Positions 10,901 to 18,830 of a DNA stretch of 64,000 nt are shown here, one piece after another. Origin of the DNA: WTAW01 sp964406575 (lineage in GTDB: Bacteria; Acidobacteriota; Aminicenantia; Aminicenantales; Aminicenantaceae). The notes below the pieces were generated by a model. It was not told the DNA's origin, ran no database searches, and saw only the letters and a list, made by a program, of their open reading frames with translations. Numbering within the stretch: position 1 is the first letter of the stretch; the number at the start of each line of letters is the position of its first letter. Where the stretch lies: positions 62,001 through 126,000 of the forward strand of contig CAYOSH010000006.1 of NCBI GenBank assembly GCA_964406575.1, given 5' to 3'. The translations under genes were made by a program, and so were the position numbers.

Positions 10901-11114
10901 TGACTCTCTCGACAAACTCAGGTGTAACCGGGAGAAAGTAAATCCTGTCTGCCAGCGCTTCGGATGTCTGGATCGTGGCAATATTGGGATTGATCAGGAC
11001 AACGTTGATCTCTTCCTCTTTGAGCGCTTTAATGGCTTGACTTCCTGAGTAATCGAACTCTCCTGCCTGTCCGATTTTAAGCGCGCCGCTTCCGAGCAGG
11101 ATGACTTTTTTCAT
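7941..11114 (-). CDS. carB: Carbamoyl-phosphate synthase large subunit
   Basis: This 1057-residue protein has the normal length and order of CarB: first ATP-grasp carboxyphosphate domain (about 1-400), oligomerisation domain (about 400-550), second ATP-grasp carbamate-kinase domain (about 550-930) and a C-terminal MGS-like allosteric domain. Marker segments include GSGALKIGQAGEFDYSGSQA at the start and VLGSGSYRIGSSVEFDWCCV at the second half. It makes carbamoyl phosphate from bicarbonate, ATP and ammonia channelled from CarA, feeding pyrimidine and arginine synthesis. Its ATG overlaps the carA stop by four bases, so the two are translationally coupled. Confidence 0.98.
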   Translation of the reverse strand: MKKVILLGSGALKIGQAGEFDYSGSQAIKALKEEEINVVLINPNIATIQTSEALADRIYFLPVTPEFVERVIEKEKPDGILLGFGGQTALNCGVELFKKGVLDRYGIQVLGTSILNIMDCEDRANFIKRLDEIELKVPRSVAVTSHEDALAAARTIGYPVMARVAYALGGLGSGISYSEEELSKTVEKAFAFTDQILIEEYLEGWKEIEYEVVRDKENNCITVCNMENFDPMGIHTGESIVVAPSQTLSNREYHKLRDISIKVIQHLDIIGECNIQFALDRNSDDYRIIEVNPRLSRSSALASKATGYPLAFIAAKLALGYSLVDLKNSITQKTSACFEPALDYIVVKIPRWDLTKFKRASIKIGSEMKSVGEVMAIGRTFEEALQKAIRMLQVGMYGIVGNDITFDNIEAALKNPTDKRIFAIAEATKEYPLKEIQTLTKVDPWFLHKIKNIVNMFEELKMIKNMSLSKELLHRAKKLGFSDKQIGIAVDKEELDIRKLRKQHRLEPCVRQIDTLAAEYPAQTNYLYLTYNGMEDDVGSIGSDSVIVLGSGSYRIGSSVEFDWCCVNAVLTLRQLGYKTIMINYNPETVSTDYDICDKLYFDELSFETVADIAEKENPLGLVISMGGQIPNNLAMKCEQYGLNILGTTPSNIDSAENRHKFSRLLDEKGIDQPEWKELTSVAEAKMFAQSAGYPVLIRPSYVLSGAAMSVALNDTELAHYLKKASRVSPEYPVVVSKFIENAKEIEIDAVAKKGELFVYAICEHVENAGVHSGDATMVLPPQKTYLETTRRMKRIARQIASALQIDGPFNIQFIAKDNKVKVIECNLRASRSFPFVSKIFKMNFIDLATQVIMGVDVPRIDKSCFELDYVGVKAPQFSFTRIKGADPILSVEMASTGEVACIGDSFEEAFLKALLSVGFAFPERNILLSTGPFESKAKFLPTAKRLHELGFCLYATQGTSDFMKYHGIPSEVLYWPLQKKEPNTLSYIAERKLDLIINIPKSIEEEELTNDYIIRRQAIDHNIPLITNLQFAERFIDAISRMKPEDLSIKSWDEYS

Positions 11115-12217
11115 TGGCGTATTTTTTCCAAAAAAGAGTCGAATAAAAATTCCGTATCCACTGGTCCGGGAGAATGTTCGGGATGGAACTGGACGGCCAT
11201 AAAAGGTTTGGATGTGTGTTTGATTCCTTCATTTGTGTTGTCGTTGATGTTCACGAACCAGGATTCCCATCCCCTGGGCAGTGTTTGTGCTTCTACGGCA
11301 AAACCATGGTTTTGCGATGTGATATAACATCTTTTGGATCCCGCCTCGAGACAGGGCTGATTTTGACTTCTGTGCCCGTATTTGAGCTTGTATGTGTTTG
11401 CGCCCGCAGCGAGAGCCATGATCTGATTGCCAAGGCAGATGCCGAAGGTGGGGATCTCTTTTTCAAGGCATCGCTTCACCAAGGCTATGGTTTCCGGACA
11501 CATTTTGGGATCGCCGGGTCCGTTGGAGATAACGACCCCATCAAAAGCCCGATGGAAAAAATCATAATCACAGGGAACTCTCGTGATGTGGCAGTCTCTT
11601 TTTAAAAGATTCCGCATGATGTTGTATTTGACACCGCAGTCGATGAGGATTATCCTTGGGCCTCTTTTGGAGTTGTATTCCATCGGTTCCTTTACAGAGA
11701 CAGTCCTGATAAGATTTTCTTTGTTGGGATCGTAAAACTCTGTATCCTGTTCAAAGGTGATCTTGCCCAACATGGTGCCCTTTTCTCTCAGCCTCTTTGT
11801 CAATGTTCGAGTGTCGATTCCCGAAAGTGCAGGAACAGTGTGTTCTTTCAACCAGTCTGAAAGTGTCTTTACAGCATTCCAGTGTTCCCTGAGGTGAGTG
11901 TAATCGCTGACGACCAGGGCAAATGTGTGGATCTTGTCGGATTCGAAATGTTTCAGCAAGTTATGCTCGGATTCACTGCCGGGGACACCGTAATTTCCGA
12001 TCAGAGGATACGTGAGAACCAGGATCTGTCCCTTATAGCTAGGATCGGATAGGGCCTCATTGTAACCGACCATCCCTGTGTTGAAGACCACTTCGCCGGA
12101 AATGGATTTTTCCGCTCCAAAAGAAATACCGGTGTACTGGGTGCCATCCTCCAGAGTTAAAGAGGCTGTTTTTATTTGGCTAAAGTCCGAACTAGGAAGA
12201 AAATTTTGAGTTCCCAA
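11111..12217 (-). CDS. carA: Carbamoyl-phosphate synthase small (glutaminase) subunit
   Basis: The 368-residue protein has the CarA N-terminal domain (LTLEDGTQYTGISFG) and a class I glutamine amidotransferase domain with nucleophile Cys261 in FGICLGNQ and His345/Glu347 in QFHPEHSPGP. It releases ammonia from glutamine for CarB. The only in-frame start before the conserved region is a TTG at 12217, because a TGA stop lies seven codons upstream; this is an unusual start. The more usual GICLGHQ is GICLGNQ here. A good minus-strand promoter lies about 40 bp upstream. Confidence 0.96.
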   Translation of the reverse strand: MGTQNFLPSSDFSQIKTASLTLEDGTQYTGISFGAEKSISGEVVFNTGMVGYNEALSDPSYKGQILVLTYPLIGNYGVPGSESEHNLLKHFESDKIHTFALVVSDYTHLREHWNAVKTLSDWLKEHTVPALSGIDTRTLTKRLREKGTMLGKITFEQDTEFYDPNKENLIRTVSVKEPMEYNSKRGPRIILIDCGVKYNIMRNLLKRDCHITRVPCDYDFFHRAFDGVVISNGPGDPKMCPETIALVKRCLEKEIPTFGICLGNQIMALAAGANTYKLKYGHRSQNQPCLEAGSKRCYITSQNHGFAVEAQTLPRGWESWFVNINDNTNEGIKHTSKPFMAVQFHPEHSPGPVDTEFLFDSFLEKIRQ

Positions 12218-12256
12218 GCTTTTAAGTTCCGCTCTTCAATCTTTGAATTTTTAATA

Positions 12257-12285
12257 CTTATAGCACAGGGAGGATGACACGTCAA
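12257..12285 (-). promoter_or_regulatory. Sigma-70-type promoter of carAB
   Basis: Reading the minus strand: -35 TTGACG (12285-12280), 17-bp spacer, -10 TATAAG (12262-12257). The predicted transcript start is near 12250, giving a leader of about 30 nt before the TTG start of carA. I saw no clear pyrimidine-responsive attenuator. Confidence 0.7.
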
Positions 12286-12416
12286 AAAAATTATTGGCCT
12301 TAGAAGTTGCCTTTTGAATATCATTCCAGTAAAATCACTAAATTATGTTATTTATGGAAACAATGCCCGTGTTCAGAGGAACGACCCAACACAATCCAAC
12401 ATAATGGATTTAAAAC

Positions 12417-13799
12417 GTGTCTGCTGAGAAAAAAAAGATTAGACTGGGCGCTGCTCTTATCCCTGTTTTTTTCTTGATCGGTGCTCTTTTTGTGACCATC
12501 AAAGTTTTTGGGTTAAAGCCTCATATCCCTTTAATCGCTGCAGCAGCAGTGGCAGCCGGTGTTGCCATATATCATAAGCATCCCTGGCTAGAGATTCATG
12601 AAGGTATGGTTAATGGGATCAACTTGGCCATGGGAGCTATCCTCATCCTGATGATCGTAGGCACTATGATCGGGACATGGATATCTGGGGGGATCGTTCC
12701 GTCCATGATCTACTATGGATTAAAAGTCTTATCGCCCGGTATTTTTCTTGTGGCCACGCTTCTCATCTGCTCCATTGTTTCTCTGGGGACAGGATCTTCT
12801 TGGTCAACAGCTGGGACTGTTGGCGTTGCTCTTGTGGGCGTCGGTCACGGATTGGGGATTCCTCTATCGATGGTCGCCGGCGCAATTGTCTCGGGTGCAT
12901 ATTTTGGCGACAAGATGTCGCCGCTTTCCGATACAACGAATCTCGCGCCGGCAGTCGCAGGGACGGATGTGTTCTCTCATGTCCGGCACATGGTCTACAC
13001 CACGACTCCGGGGTACATTCTGTCCATTATTCTTTATGGAATACTCGGCGCTCGATTCTCAGGAGGGGTTCTCGAAACGCAGAATATTGAAACGATCGTG
13101 AGTACTCTCAAGTCGAATTTTCTTATCCATCCTATTCTTTTGCTGCCCCCTCTGCTTGTTATTGTCATGGTTGTTAAAAAGATACCTCCCCTGCCGGCTC
13201 TATTGGGTGGTACTGTCATCGGAGGCATTTTTGGCATGCTCCTCCAATCGCGGTCCCTGAGTGATATCATCGACGCCGCTCAGAGTGGTTTTGTGTCAGA
13301 TTCAGGAGTAAAAATGGTGGATGATCTGCTCACGCGCGGGGGTCTGATCAGCATGATGGAAACAGTGGCCTTGATCCTCTGCGCTCTTTCCTTTGGCGGC
13401 ATTATGGAGAGTACGGGCATGTTAGAGGTCTTGGCTAAAGCTCTGCTCAAGAGGGTCAAAAGAACCGGTTCTCTTGTGGCTACAACTATTCTGAGCTGCA
13501 TAGCCATGAATGCGATCGCCTCTGACCAGTATATCGCCATTGTCATTCCTGGGAGGATGTACAAGAAGGCCTTTGAGGCGCACAATTTGCATCCGAAAAA
13601 CCTTTCGCGTGCTTTGGAAGATTCGGCAACTCTGTCCTCACCCCTTATTCCCTGGAACAGTTGCGGCGCCTTTATGTGGGCCACACTAGGAGTGAATCCA
13701 TTTGTTTATCTTCCCTTTGCATTTCTCAATTTGACGAATCCCATCGTTTCCATTTTTTATGGTTACACAGGAATCACCATGGAGAAGCTGAAAAAATGA
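12417..13799 (+). CDS. nhaC: NhaC-family Na+/H+ antiporter
   Basis: The 460-residue protein is almost entirely hydrophobic, with about 11-12 membrane segments. NhaC-type motifs are visible, notably GTGSSWSTAGTVGVAL and GAYFGDKMSPLSDTTNLA near residues 125-185, and LIPWNSCGAFM near the end. By family it exchanges Na+ (or another cation or organic acid) for protons across the inner membrane. The start is a GTG at 12417 without a good ribosome binding site; a CATAAT box ends 11 bp upstream, so the leader may be very short. Its stop overlaps the acpS start as ATGA, giving a two-gene operon. It is divergent from carAB. Confidence 0.92.
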   Translation: MSAEKKKIRLGAALIPVFFLIGALFVTIKVFGLKPHIPLIAAAAVAAGVAIYHKHPWLEIHEGMVNGINLAMGAILILMIVGTMIGTWISGGIVPSMIYYGLKVLSPGIFLVATLLICSIVSLGTGSSWSTAGTVGVALVGVGHGLGIPLSMVAGAIVSGAYFGDKMSPLSDTTNLAPAVAGTDVFSHVRHMVYTTTPGYILSIILYGILGARFSGGVLETQNIETIVSTLKSNFLIHPILLLPPLLVIVMVVKKIPPLPALLGGTVIGGIFGMLLQSRSLSDIIDAAQSGFVSDSGVKMVDDLLTRGGLISMMETVALILCALSFGGIMESTGMLEVLAKALLKRVKRTGSLVATTILSCIAMNAIASDQYIAIVIPGRMYKKAFEAHNLHPKNLSRALEDSATLSSPLIPWNSCGAFMWATLGVNPFVYLPFAFLNLTNPIVSIFYGYTGITMEKLKK

Positions 13800-14170
13800 T
13801 CGTCGGGATCGGCACAGATATCATAGAAGTCAAGCGTATAGAGAGATTATTGTCTAAACAGGAGCGGTTTAAAGAGAGGATCTTTACCCAGAGGGAGATC
13901 AAATACTGCGAGCCCAAGAGGAATAAAGCCCAGAACTATGCAGCGCGATTCGCTGTGAAAGAAGCTCTGTTGAAGGCTATCGGGACAGGCTGGAGGGAGG
14001 GTGTTGCTTTCAAAGAGATCGAACTTATGAATAATAAAAGGGGCAAACCCGAGCTCGTCCTTTCCGGAACCGTCAAAAAGATCACAGACGAATTGGGAGT
14101 GACGAATATTCAGGTATCCATCTCACACTTGGAAGAACTTGCGATTGGGACAGTTATCCTCGAAAGCTAA
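13796..14170 (+). CDS. acpS: Holo-[acyl-carrier-protein] synthase
   Basis: The 124-residue protein starts IVGIGTDIIEVKRI, the AcpS signature with the magnesium-binding Asp8, followed by NYAARFAVKEALLKAIG with the second metal-binding Glu. It transfers 4'-phosphopantetheine from CoA to the serine of acyl carrier protein. A longer in-frame reading from 13661 exists, but the ATG at 13796 matches the family start exactly and overlaps the nhaC stop as ATGA. The gene ends five bases before the convergent kbl gene. Confidence 0.97.
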   Translation: MIVGIGTDIIEVKRIERLLSKQERFKERIFTQREIKYCEPKRNKAQNYAARFAVKEALLKAIGTGWREGVAFKEIELMNNKRGKPELVLSGTVKKITDELGVTNIQVSISHLEELAIGTVILES

Positions 14171-14175
14171 CCCGA

Positions 14176-15378
14176 TCAAGCGATCACACCGTGTTTCTTT
14201 CCCACCTTTGTGAATGCTTCGATAGCTCTATCCAGATGATGTCTATCATGTGCGGCAGAGAGCTGGACTCTGATTCTGGACTGTCCTTTCGGGACGACCG
14301 GATAATAGAAACCAATAGCGTAGATACCTTCGTTGAGGAGATCTTTGGCCATATCCTGGGAGAGTTTGGCATCATTCTCGAATTTTCCGAGCATAATGGG
14401 AACGATGGGATGGATTCCCGGGGTGATGTCAAATCCAGCTTCGGACATTTTTTCCCTGAAATACGTTGTGTTTTCCTCCAGTTTGTCCCTCAATTCTGTG
14501 GTTTCCGTGAGGAGGTCGAGAACTGCGATGGATGCGCCCACAACGACAGGAGCTAAGGTGTTGCTGAAAAGATAAGGCCTCGATCGCTGTCTGTAGAGTT
14601 CGATGAGTTCTTTCCGTCCTGAGATGAATCCGCCTGAAGCCCCGCCGAGAGCTTTACCGAGAGTGCCCGTGATGATGTCCACCCGTCCCATCACTCCACG
14701 ATATTCTGGCGTGCCTCTTCCTGTTTTTCCAACAAATCCTGTGGAATGGGCGTCGTCGATCATGACCAGGGTGTCGTATTTTTCTGCGAGGACACAGATC
14801 TCATCCAGCTTAGCGATGTCGCCGTCCATGGAAAAGACACCATCCGTGGCGACCAAACGGTATCTTAGGTTCTGAGTCTCTTTGAGTTTCTCTTCAAGGT
14901 CTTGCATATCTCCGTGTTTGTAAATGAATCTCTGGGCTTTGCAGAGGCGAATGCCATCGATGATGGATGCATGATTCAACTGGTCCGTGATGATTGCATC
15001 CTCAGCACTCAGGAGAGGTTCAAAAACACCGCCGTTGGCATCAAAACAGGCCGCGTAGAGGATCGTGTCTTCTGTCTGGAGAAATTTTGAAATTTTCTGC
15101 TCGAGCGTCTTATGGATGTCTTGAGTTCCGCAAATAAAGCGGACAGAGCTCATCCCGTACCCCCACTCATCCAGAGTTTTATGCGCAGCCTCGATGACTT
15201 TAGGATGGCTCGAGAGGCCTAAATAATTGTTAGCGCAAAAATTCAGGACTTCTTTTCCACCTTTGACTTCGATTTCAGCCCCTTGAGGGGTCATTATGAT
15301 CCTTTCCTCTTTGTAGAGACCGGCATCCCGGATGGATTGGATTTCGTTCGTTAAATCTTCTTTTGCTTTGCCATACAT
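14176..15378 (-). CDS. kbl: Glycine C-acetyltransferase (2-amino-3-ketobutyrate CoA ligase)
   Basis: This 400-residue fold-type I PLP enzyme of the alpha-oxoamine synthase family has the expected length. The PLP lysine is Lys242 in GTLGKALGG, the cofactor Asp is in MIDDAHSTGF, and the substrate-binding His in TDQLNHASIIDG. It cleaves 2-amino-3-ketobutyrate with CoA to glycine and acetyl-CoA. The start has a strong ribosome binding site (AAAGGAGG, 6 bases before the ATG). A threonine dehydrogenase 1.3 kb away makes the substrate, so the pair forms the two-step threonine degradation route. The related 8-amino-7-oxononanoate synthase is less likely given that neighbour. Confidence 0.94.
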   Translation of the reverse strand: MYGKAKEDLTNEIQSIRDAGLYKEERIIMTPQGAEIEVKGGKEVLNFCANNYLGLSSHPKVIEAAHKTLDEWGYGMSSVRFICGTQDIHKTLEQKISKFLQTEDTILYAACFDANGGVFEPLLSAEDAIITDQLNHASIIDGIRLCKAQRFIYKHGDMQDLEEKLKETQNLRYRLVATDGVFSMDGDIAKLDEICVLAEKYDTLVMIDDAHSTGFVGKTGRGTPEYRGVMGRVDIITGTLGKALGGASGGFISGRKELIELYRQRSRPYLFSNTLAPVVVGASIAVLDLLTETTELRDKLEENTTYFREKMSEAGFDITPGIHPIVPIMLGKFENDAKLSQDMAKDLLNEGIYAIGFYYPVVPKGQSRIRVQLSAAHDRHHLDRAIEAFTKVGKKHGVIA

Positions 15379-15649
15379 TCTGTTCCTCCTTTAGGTTACT
15401 TTGAAGTGAATTAATCATAAAAATGTCGATAATTATAATGAATAAAACACAATTCAACGTTTAGCGGATTCAACCGGCCATACCAGTAATCTCAACTTGT
15501 GAATAACCCAGTTCGATTATTCAATCGACACTGTTCATAAAGAATTTCAGGATGTCAACTATATCAAAATTCTCAGCGCGGGTCCATATTTTTTATATTC
15601 CGGAGCTTAGCGTTTACTGGGCCAAGAGGATACTGGTATAATTATGGTC
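15379..15649. other. Divergent intergenic region kbl / spermidine-synthase-like gene
   Basis: This region holds the upstream parts of both genes. Bases 15491-15509 (CTCAAC...TGAATAACCC) match the short block also found at 1052-1070 and 29219-29237. Here it forms a stem: TGAATAA (15500-15506) pairs with TTATTCA (15517-15523). Confidence 0.45.
15613..15642 (+). promoter_or_regulatory. Promoter of the spermidine-synthase-like gene, possibly leaderless
   Basis: -35 TTTACT (15613-15618), 18-bp spacer, -10 TATAAT (15637-15642). The ATG at 15650 is only 7 bp after the -10 box, which is where transcription would normally begin, so the transcript may start on the start codon. Confidence 0.6.
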
Positions 15650-16561
15650 ATGACGGATAAAGACTTGTTTGTGACCGAGACCTTTACAGATGATTATGTG
15701 CGAAAGTTCAGGGTGGATGAGTTATTTTTTGAAGGTCGGACAAAATTTCAGTATGTCCAATGCTTTACCAATTCTATTTTTGGTAAAGTCCTCTTCTTGG
15801 ATCGAAAGATTCAATCCGCAGAACTCGATGAGGCTGTCTACCACGAATCTCTTGTTCATCCGGCCATGATGACCCATCAGAAGCCACGGAGAGTCCTTGT
15901 TCTCGGCGGGAGCGAGGGAGCAACCCTCAGGGAAGTCTACAGGCACTCCACAGTTGAGAGCATCACGATGGTGGATATTGATCAACAGCTTGTAGAGATA
16001 TGTCAAAAACACCTTCCCGAATGGTCTGAGAGAGCCTACGAGGATGTGCGGACGGATCTCGTCATCGAAGATGCTCGTCAGTTTGTTAAAGATGCCGAGG
16101 AATCGTACGATGTGATCATCTCGGATGTGACTGAGCCTCTCGAGGGAGGGCCGTCCGTTTATCTCTTCACGAAGGAATTCTATGAAACCATCAACCGTAT
16201 TCTCTGCGATGATGGAGTGTTTGTCCTTCAAGCAGGGAGTACAGACCCCGCATACTTTGAATTTTTCTCTTCGTGCGTTCAAACTTTGAGCTCTCTATTT
16301 CCCGTTGTCAGGCCCTACTGGACCTTTATATTTTCTTTCGCTGGCCCCTGGGGATTTGTGATCGCATCCAAAAAAAGGGATCCGCTTGATCTGAATGAGG
16401 AAGTCTTACAAGAGCGGATCGATTCCAGAGGAATTAAAGGATTGAAGTTTTATCACGGCGGACTTCACCTGGGATATTTTGCGCTGCCCGTTTATCTCAT
16501 CAAAGGTCAACAAGAGGGAAGGGTGCTGACCGACCGGAGACCATTCATTTGGGAACTTTGA
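15650..16561 (+). CDS. speE: Polyamine aminopropyltransferase-like protein (spermidine/thermospermine synthase family)
   Basis: The 303-residue protein has an N-terminal beta region (QYVQCFTNSIFGKVLFLDRK) and a Rossmann methyltransferase-like domain with VLVLGGSEGATLREVYRH binding decarboxylated SAM. The segment DVTEPLEGGPSVYLFTKEFY is where SpeE proteins carry the catalytic Asp and substrate gate. By family it transfers aminopropyl groups to putrescine, agmatine or spermidine; the substrate cannot be told from sequence. I chose the ATG at 15650 because the promoter -10 box ends at 15642; an ATG two codons upstream (15644) is in frame but would probably not be transcribed. It sits between kbl and tdh but on the opposite strand. 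Confidence 0.87.
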   Translation: MTDKDLFVTETFTDDYVRKFRVDELFFEGRTKFQYVQCFTNSIFGKVLFLDRKIQSAELDEAVYHESLVHPAMMTHQKPRRVLVLGGSEGATLREVYRHSTVESITMVDIDQQLVEICQKHLPEWSERAYEDVRTDLVIEDARQFVKDAEESYDVIISDVTEPLEGGPSVYLFTKEFYETINRILCDDGVFVLQAGSTDPAYFEFFSSCVQTLSSLFPVVRPYWTFIFSFAGPWGFVIASKKRDPLDLNEEVLQERIDSRGIKGLKFYHGGLHLGYFALPVYLIKGQQEGRVLTDRRPFIWEL

Positions 16562-16650
16562 CAGATCTCTCCTTTATCATCTCGAATTCGTCAAGGAGTG
16601 TTCAGCTAGGTTCACAGAGATCCTGTGCCTGGACTTAAATACTATGATCG

Positions 16651-16690
16651 GGGCATTCATGAAGTTGCGATCGCAATGCCCGCTTTTATG
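16651..16690. terminator. Weak stem-loop between convergent genes
   Basis: GGGCATT (16651-16657) pairs with AATGCCC (16675-16681), followed by GCTTTTAT. The loop is 17 nt and the T-run short, so this is a weak candidate terminator for the spermidine-synthase-like gene and the convergent tdh. Confidence 0.3.
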
Positions 16691-16701
16691 AAGGAATATG
16701 T

Positions 16702-17682
16702 CTAATCGTTGAGTTTGCCCTCCGCGTGCCGTTGTGTCAGGACTTTCAGCATGTCTTCTGTCATCGCGGCTAGATCATAACTTGGCTCCCATCCCCATTC
16801 CTCACGAGCGGCCGAATCGTCGATGGAATTGGGCCAGGAATCGGCGATTTCCTGACGGAAATCCGGCTCATATGTGCACGTGAACTCGGGGATGTGCTTT
16901 TTGATCTCTGCAGCGAGTTCTCCGGCTGTAAAGCTCATCGCTGTAAGGTTGAAATCAGAGTGGTGTTTGAGCTTGGAAAAGTCGGCCTCCATGAGATCAA
17001 TGGACGCTTTCAGGCAATCCGGCATGTACATCATGGGCAGCATCGTGTCTTTCTTGACAAAACAGGTGTATTTTTTGTTTTTGACAGCTTCAAAATAAAT
17101 GGCAACGGCATAGTCTGTTGTCCCCCCACCAGGAAGTGTTTCATAGCTGATGATGCCCGGATATCGACAGCCACGGATGTCCAGGTTAAAACGCTTCACA
17201 TAATAATCACACAGAAGCTCGCCCGCGACCTTTGTCACTCCGTACATCGTCTTCGGCCTTAAGATCGTCTCTTGAGGTGTGTTGTCCAGAGGGGTTTCGG
17301 GGCCGAATGCGGCTATGGAACTGGGCACAAAAATTCTGGTCATATCATATTGCAGAGCAATTTCAAGAATGTTGTACGTGCCGTTCATGTTGACATCCCA
17401 GGCAAGTTTGGGATTTTTCTCTCCAACAGCAGAGAGAATTGCTGACATGTGATAGATCGTGTCGATGTTGTATTTTTTGACCATTTCATCGATGGTCTCT
17501 TTTTTGGTGACATTGATAAATTCAAAAGGGCCAGAGTCGCGAAGTGTCGGGCTGGGTTGGGTTCTGTGACCTGTAGCCAGCACATTTTCATTGCCATATT
17601 TTTCTCTCAAGGCCATTGTGAGTTCTGACCCGATCTGGCCTACGGCTCCAGTGACTATGATCTTTTTCATCTCTTTTGCCAT
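16702..17682 (-). CDS. tdh: L-threonine 3-dehydrogenase, short-chain (NAD epimerase-like) type
   Basis: The 326-residue extended-SDR protein has an N-terminal NAD motif VTGAVGQIGSEL, an active-site Ser-Ser in VPSSIAAFG and the catalytic pair in TMYGVTKVAGE. The segment PGIISYETLPGGGTTDYA is typical of epimerase-like threonine dehydrogenases rather than UDP-glucose epimerases. It oxidises L-threonine to 2-amino-3-ketobutyrate, which kbl then splits to glycine and acetyl-CoA. The start at 17682 has TAGGAGG eight bases upstream and a strong promoter further back. Confidence 0.9.
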   Translation of the reverse strand: MAKEMKKIIVTGAVGQIGSELTMALREKYGNENVLATGHRTQPSPTLRDSGPFEFINVTKKETIDEMVKKYNIDTIYHMSAILSAVGEKNPKLAWDVNMNGTYNILEIALQYDMTRIFVPSSIAAFGPETPLDNTPQETILRPKTMYGVTKVAGELLCDYYVKRFNLDIRGCRYPGIISYETLPGGGTTDYAVAIYFEAVKNKKYTCFVKKDTMLPMMYMPDCLKASIDLMEADFSKLKHHSDFNLTAMSFTAGELAAEIKKHIPEFTCTYEPDFRQEIADSWPNSIDDSAAREEWGWEPSYDLAAMTEDMLKVLTQRHAEGKLND

Positions 17683-17727
17683 TTCTATGCCTCCTAGACA
17701 GGATATTTTTGATTTCTATAAGGAAAT

Positions 17728-17756
17728 TTTATATCTTGCTTTGAGCGGGATGTCAA
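17728..17756 (-). promoter_or_regulatory. Sigma-70-type promoter of tdh
   Basis: Minus strand: -35 TTGACA (17756-17751), 17-bp spacer, -10 TATAAA (17733-17728). Leader of roughly 40 nt carrying a good ribosome binding site. Confidence 0.75.
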
Positions 17757-17860
17757 CTCTTCACCCACCTTCGGAAGCATTTCCAGACCGTGATGGCCGA
17801 TATTTCGAATGATCGGATCACATGGTTTCTAAAAAGAACAACGTGACAGCAATGCATTCT

Positions 17861-17932
17861 CGGTCCATTCGGGGAATGGCCTCTACCTTTTATGGTGTAG
17901 GGACCGTTTCCCAAACGGCCGCTCGGGGAACC
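17861..17932. repeat. REP-like palindromic repeat, copy 1
   Basis: Two adjacent hairpins: GGTCCATTC-GGG-GAATGGCC (17862-17881) and GGACCGTTT-CCC-AAACGGCC (17901-17920), followed by GCTCGGGGAACC. The same blocks recur at 53674-53743 and 61727-61766. Confidence 0.7.
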
Positions 17933-17960
17933 TAATAATGCTGACGATAGGCAAATGAAA

Positions 17961-17990
17961 TTGACTTAACTTATTGTCTGAGTGTATTAT
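17961..17990 (+). promoter_or_regulatory. Promoter of the SDR gene
   Basis: -35 TTGACT (17961-17966), 18-bp spacer, -10 TATTAT (17985-17990). It decides the SDR start: a GTG at 17982 lies within the promoter, so the ATG at 18006 is the likely start, 15 bp after the -10 box and without a clear ribosome binding site. Confidence 0.65.
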
Positions 17991-18005
17991 GGGATAACAC
18001 AGCTG

Positions 18006-18722
18006 ATGGAAGATAAAATTGTTCTGGTTACGGGAAGCAGCAGAGGTATAGGTAAAGATATTGCCCTTGAGCTCGGAGAGATTGTTGGTGGCGTTGCCGT
18101 TCACTACTTCAGTCAAAAGCAGGCCGCAATGGGTGTTGTCGATACCATAAAAAAAAAGGGAAAGTTGTCTGCCGCGTTTCGCGCGGATCTCTCCAGCGAG
18201 AGAAGTGCGACTCTCCTTGTCCAGAGGGTGCAAAAAACGTTCGGCCGTTTGGATATCCTGATCAACAATTTTGGCCCTATCCTGGTCAAACCTTGGAAGA
18301 AGGTCACATCCGAAGAATGGGAGACGGTCTATCGAAACAATCTTTTGAGTGCTCTTTTTTGCACAAAAGCCGCGCTTCCGGGAATGCGGCAAAAGAAATG
18401 GGGCAGGATCGTTAATCTCGGATACAGCCGTGTTGAGCAGCTGACAGCATTCACAACGATAACTCCTTATGCGATTGCGAAAACAGGGCTTTTGCTCCTG
18501 ACAAGAACAGTTGCCCACACCGAGGCATCAAGCGGCATTACAGTGAACATGGTTTCTCCTGGCCTTATGGAAGGAGGGGTGCTTCCCAAAGATACCCAGG
18601 TCCCTGCGGGCAGGCTCGGAAGAAATGCCGATATTTGCAGCGCTGTCTTGTTTTTGATCTCTGAAGATGCCGGTTTTGTGACCGGAACGAATTTGATCGT
18701 TGCCGGAGGCTGGAAGCTCTAA
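18006..18722 (+). CDS. Short-chain dehydrogenase/reductase (FabG-like)
   Basis: The 238-residue protein has the cofactor motif TGSSRGIG (residues 9-16), an NNFG in place of the usual NNAG, and the catalytic Tyr155-Ala-Ile-Ala-Lys159. The catalytic Ser appears to be Ser141 in NLGYSRVEQ, where most members have a double serine. The C-terminal VTGTNLIVAGGWKL is typical of FabG-like enzymes. Arg13 after the Gly motif hints at NADP(H). It reduces a carbonyl or oxidises an alcohol; the substrate is unknown. No fatty-acid genes adjoin it, so I do not name it fabG. Confidence 0.88.
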   Translation: MEDKIVLVTGSSRGIGKDIALELGEIVGGVAVHYFSQKQAAMGVVDTIKKKGKLSAAFRADLSSERSATLLVQRVQKTFGRLDILINNFGPILVKPWKKVTSEEWETVYRNNLLSALFCTKAALPGMRQKKWGRIVNLGYSRVEQLTAFTTITPYAIAKTGLLLLTRTVAHTEASSGITVNMVSPGLMEGGVLPKDTQVPAGRLGRNADICSAVLFLISEDAGFVTGTNLIVAGGWKL

Positions 18723-18830
18723 TCGCCCATTCGACCTGCTTCGTGGGATTCCTAAGCCCACACAGGTTTTTCCACTTGTGCCGTCTTTTTAAAGCTGGAC
18801 CTTTATATATAGTTCTGTTGCTGGAATGTG

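Larger units (their letters stand above)
17683..18005. other. Divergent intergenic region tdh / SDR with palindromic repeats
   Basis: The gap holds the tdh promoter, a pair of REP-like hairpins (17861-17932) and the SDR promoter. Nothing else is recognised. Confidence 0.6.

Noticed and set aside
13661..13795. 45-codon N-terminal extension of acpS
   Set aside because: It overlaps nhaC out of frame and is absent from the family; the ATG at 13796 matches the conserved start.
16702..17682. UDP-glucose 4-epimerase
   Set aside because: The fold is shared, but the GGTTDYA segment and the kbl neighbour point to the epimerase-like threonine dehydrogenase.
17883..18518. 211-codon open frame on the minus strand
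   Set aside because: It runs through the REP repeats and antisense to the SDR; no motif and no start signal.
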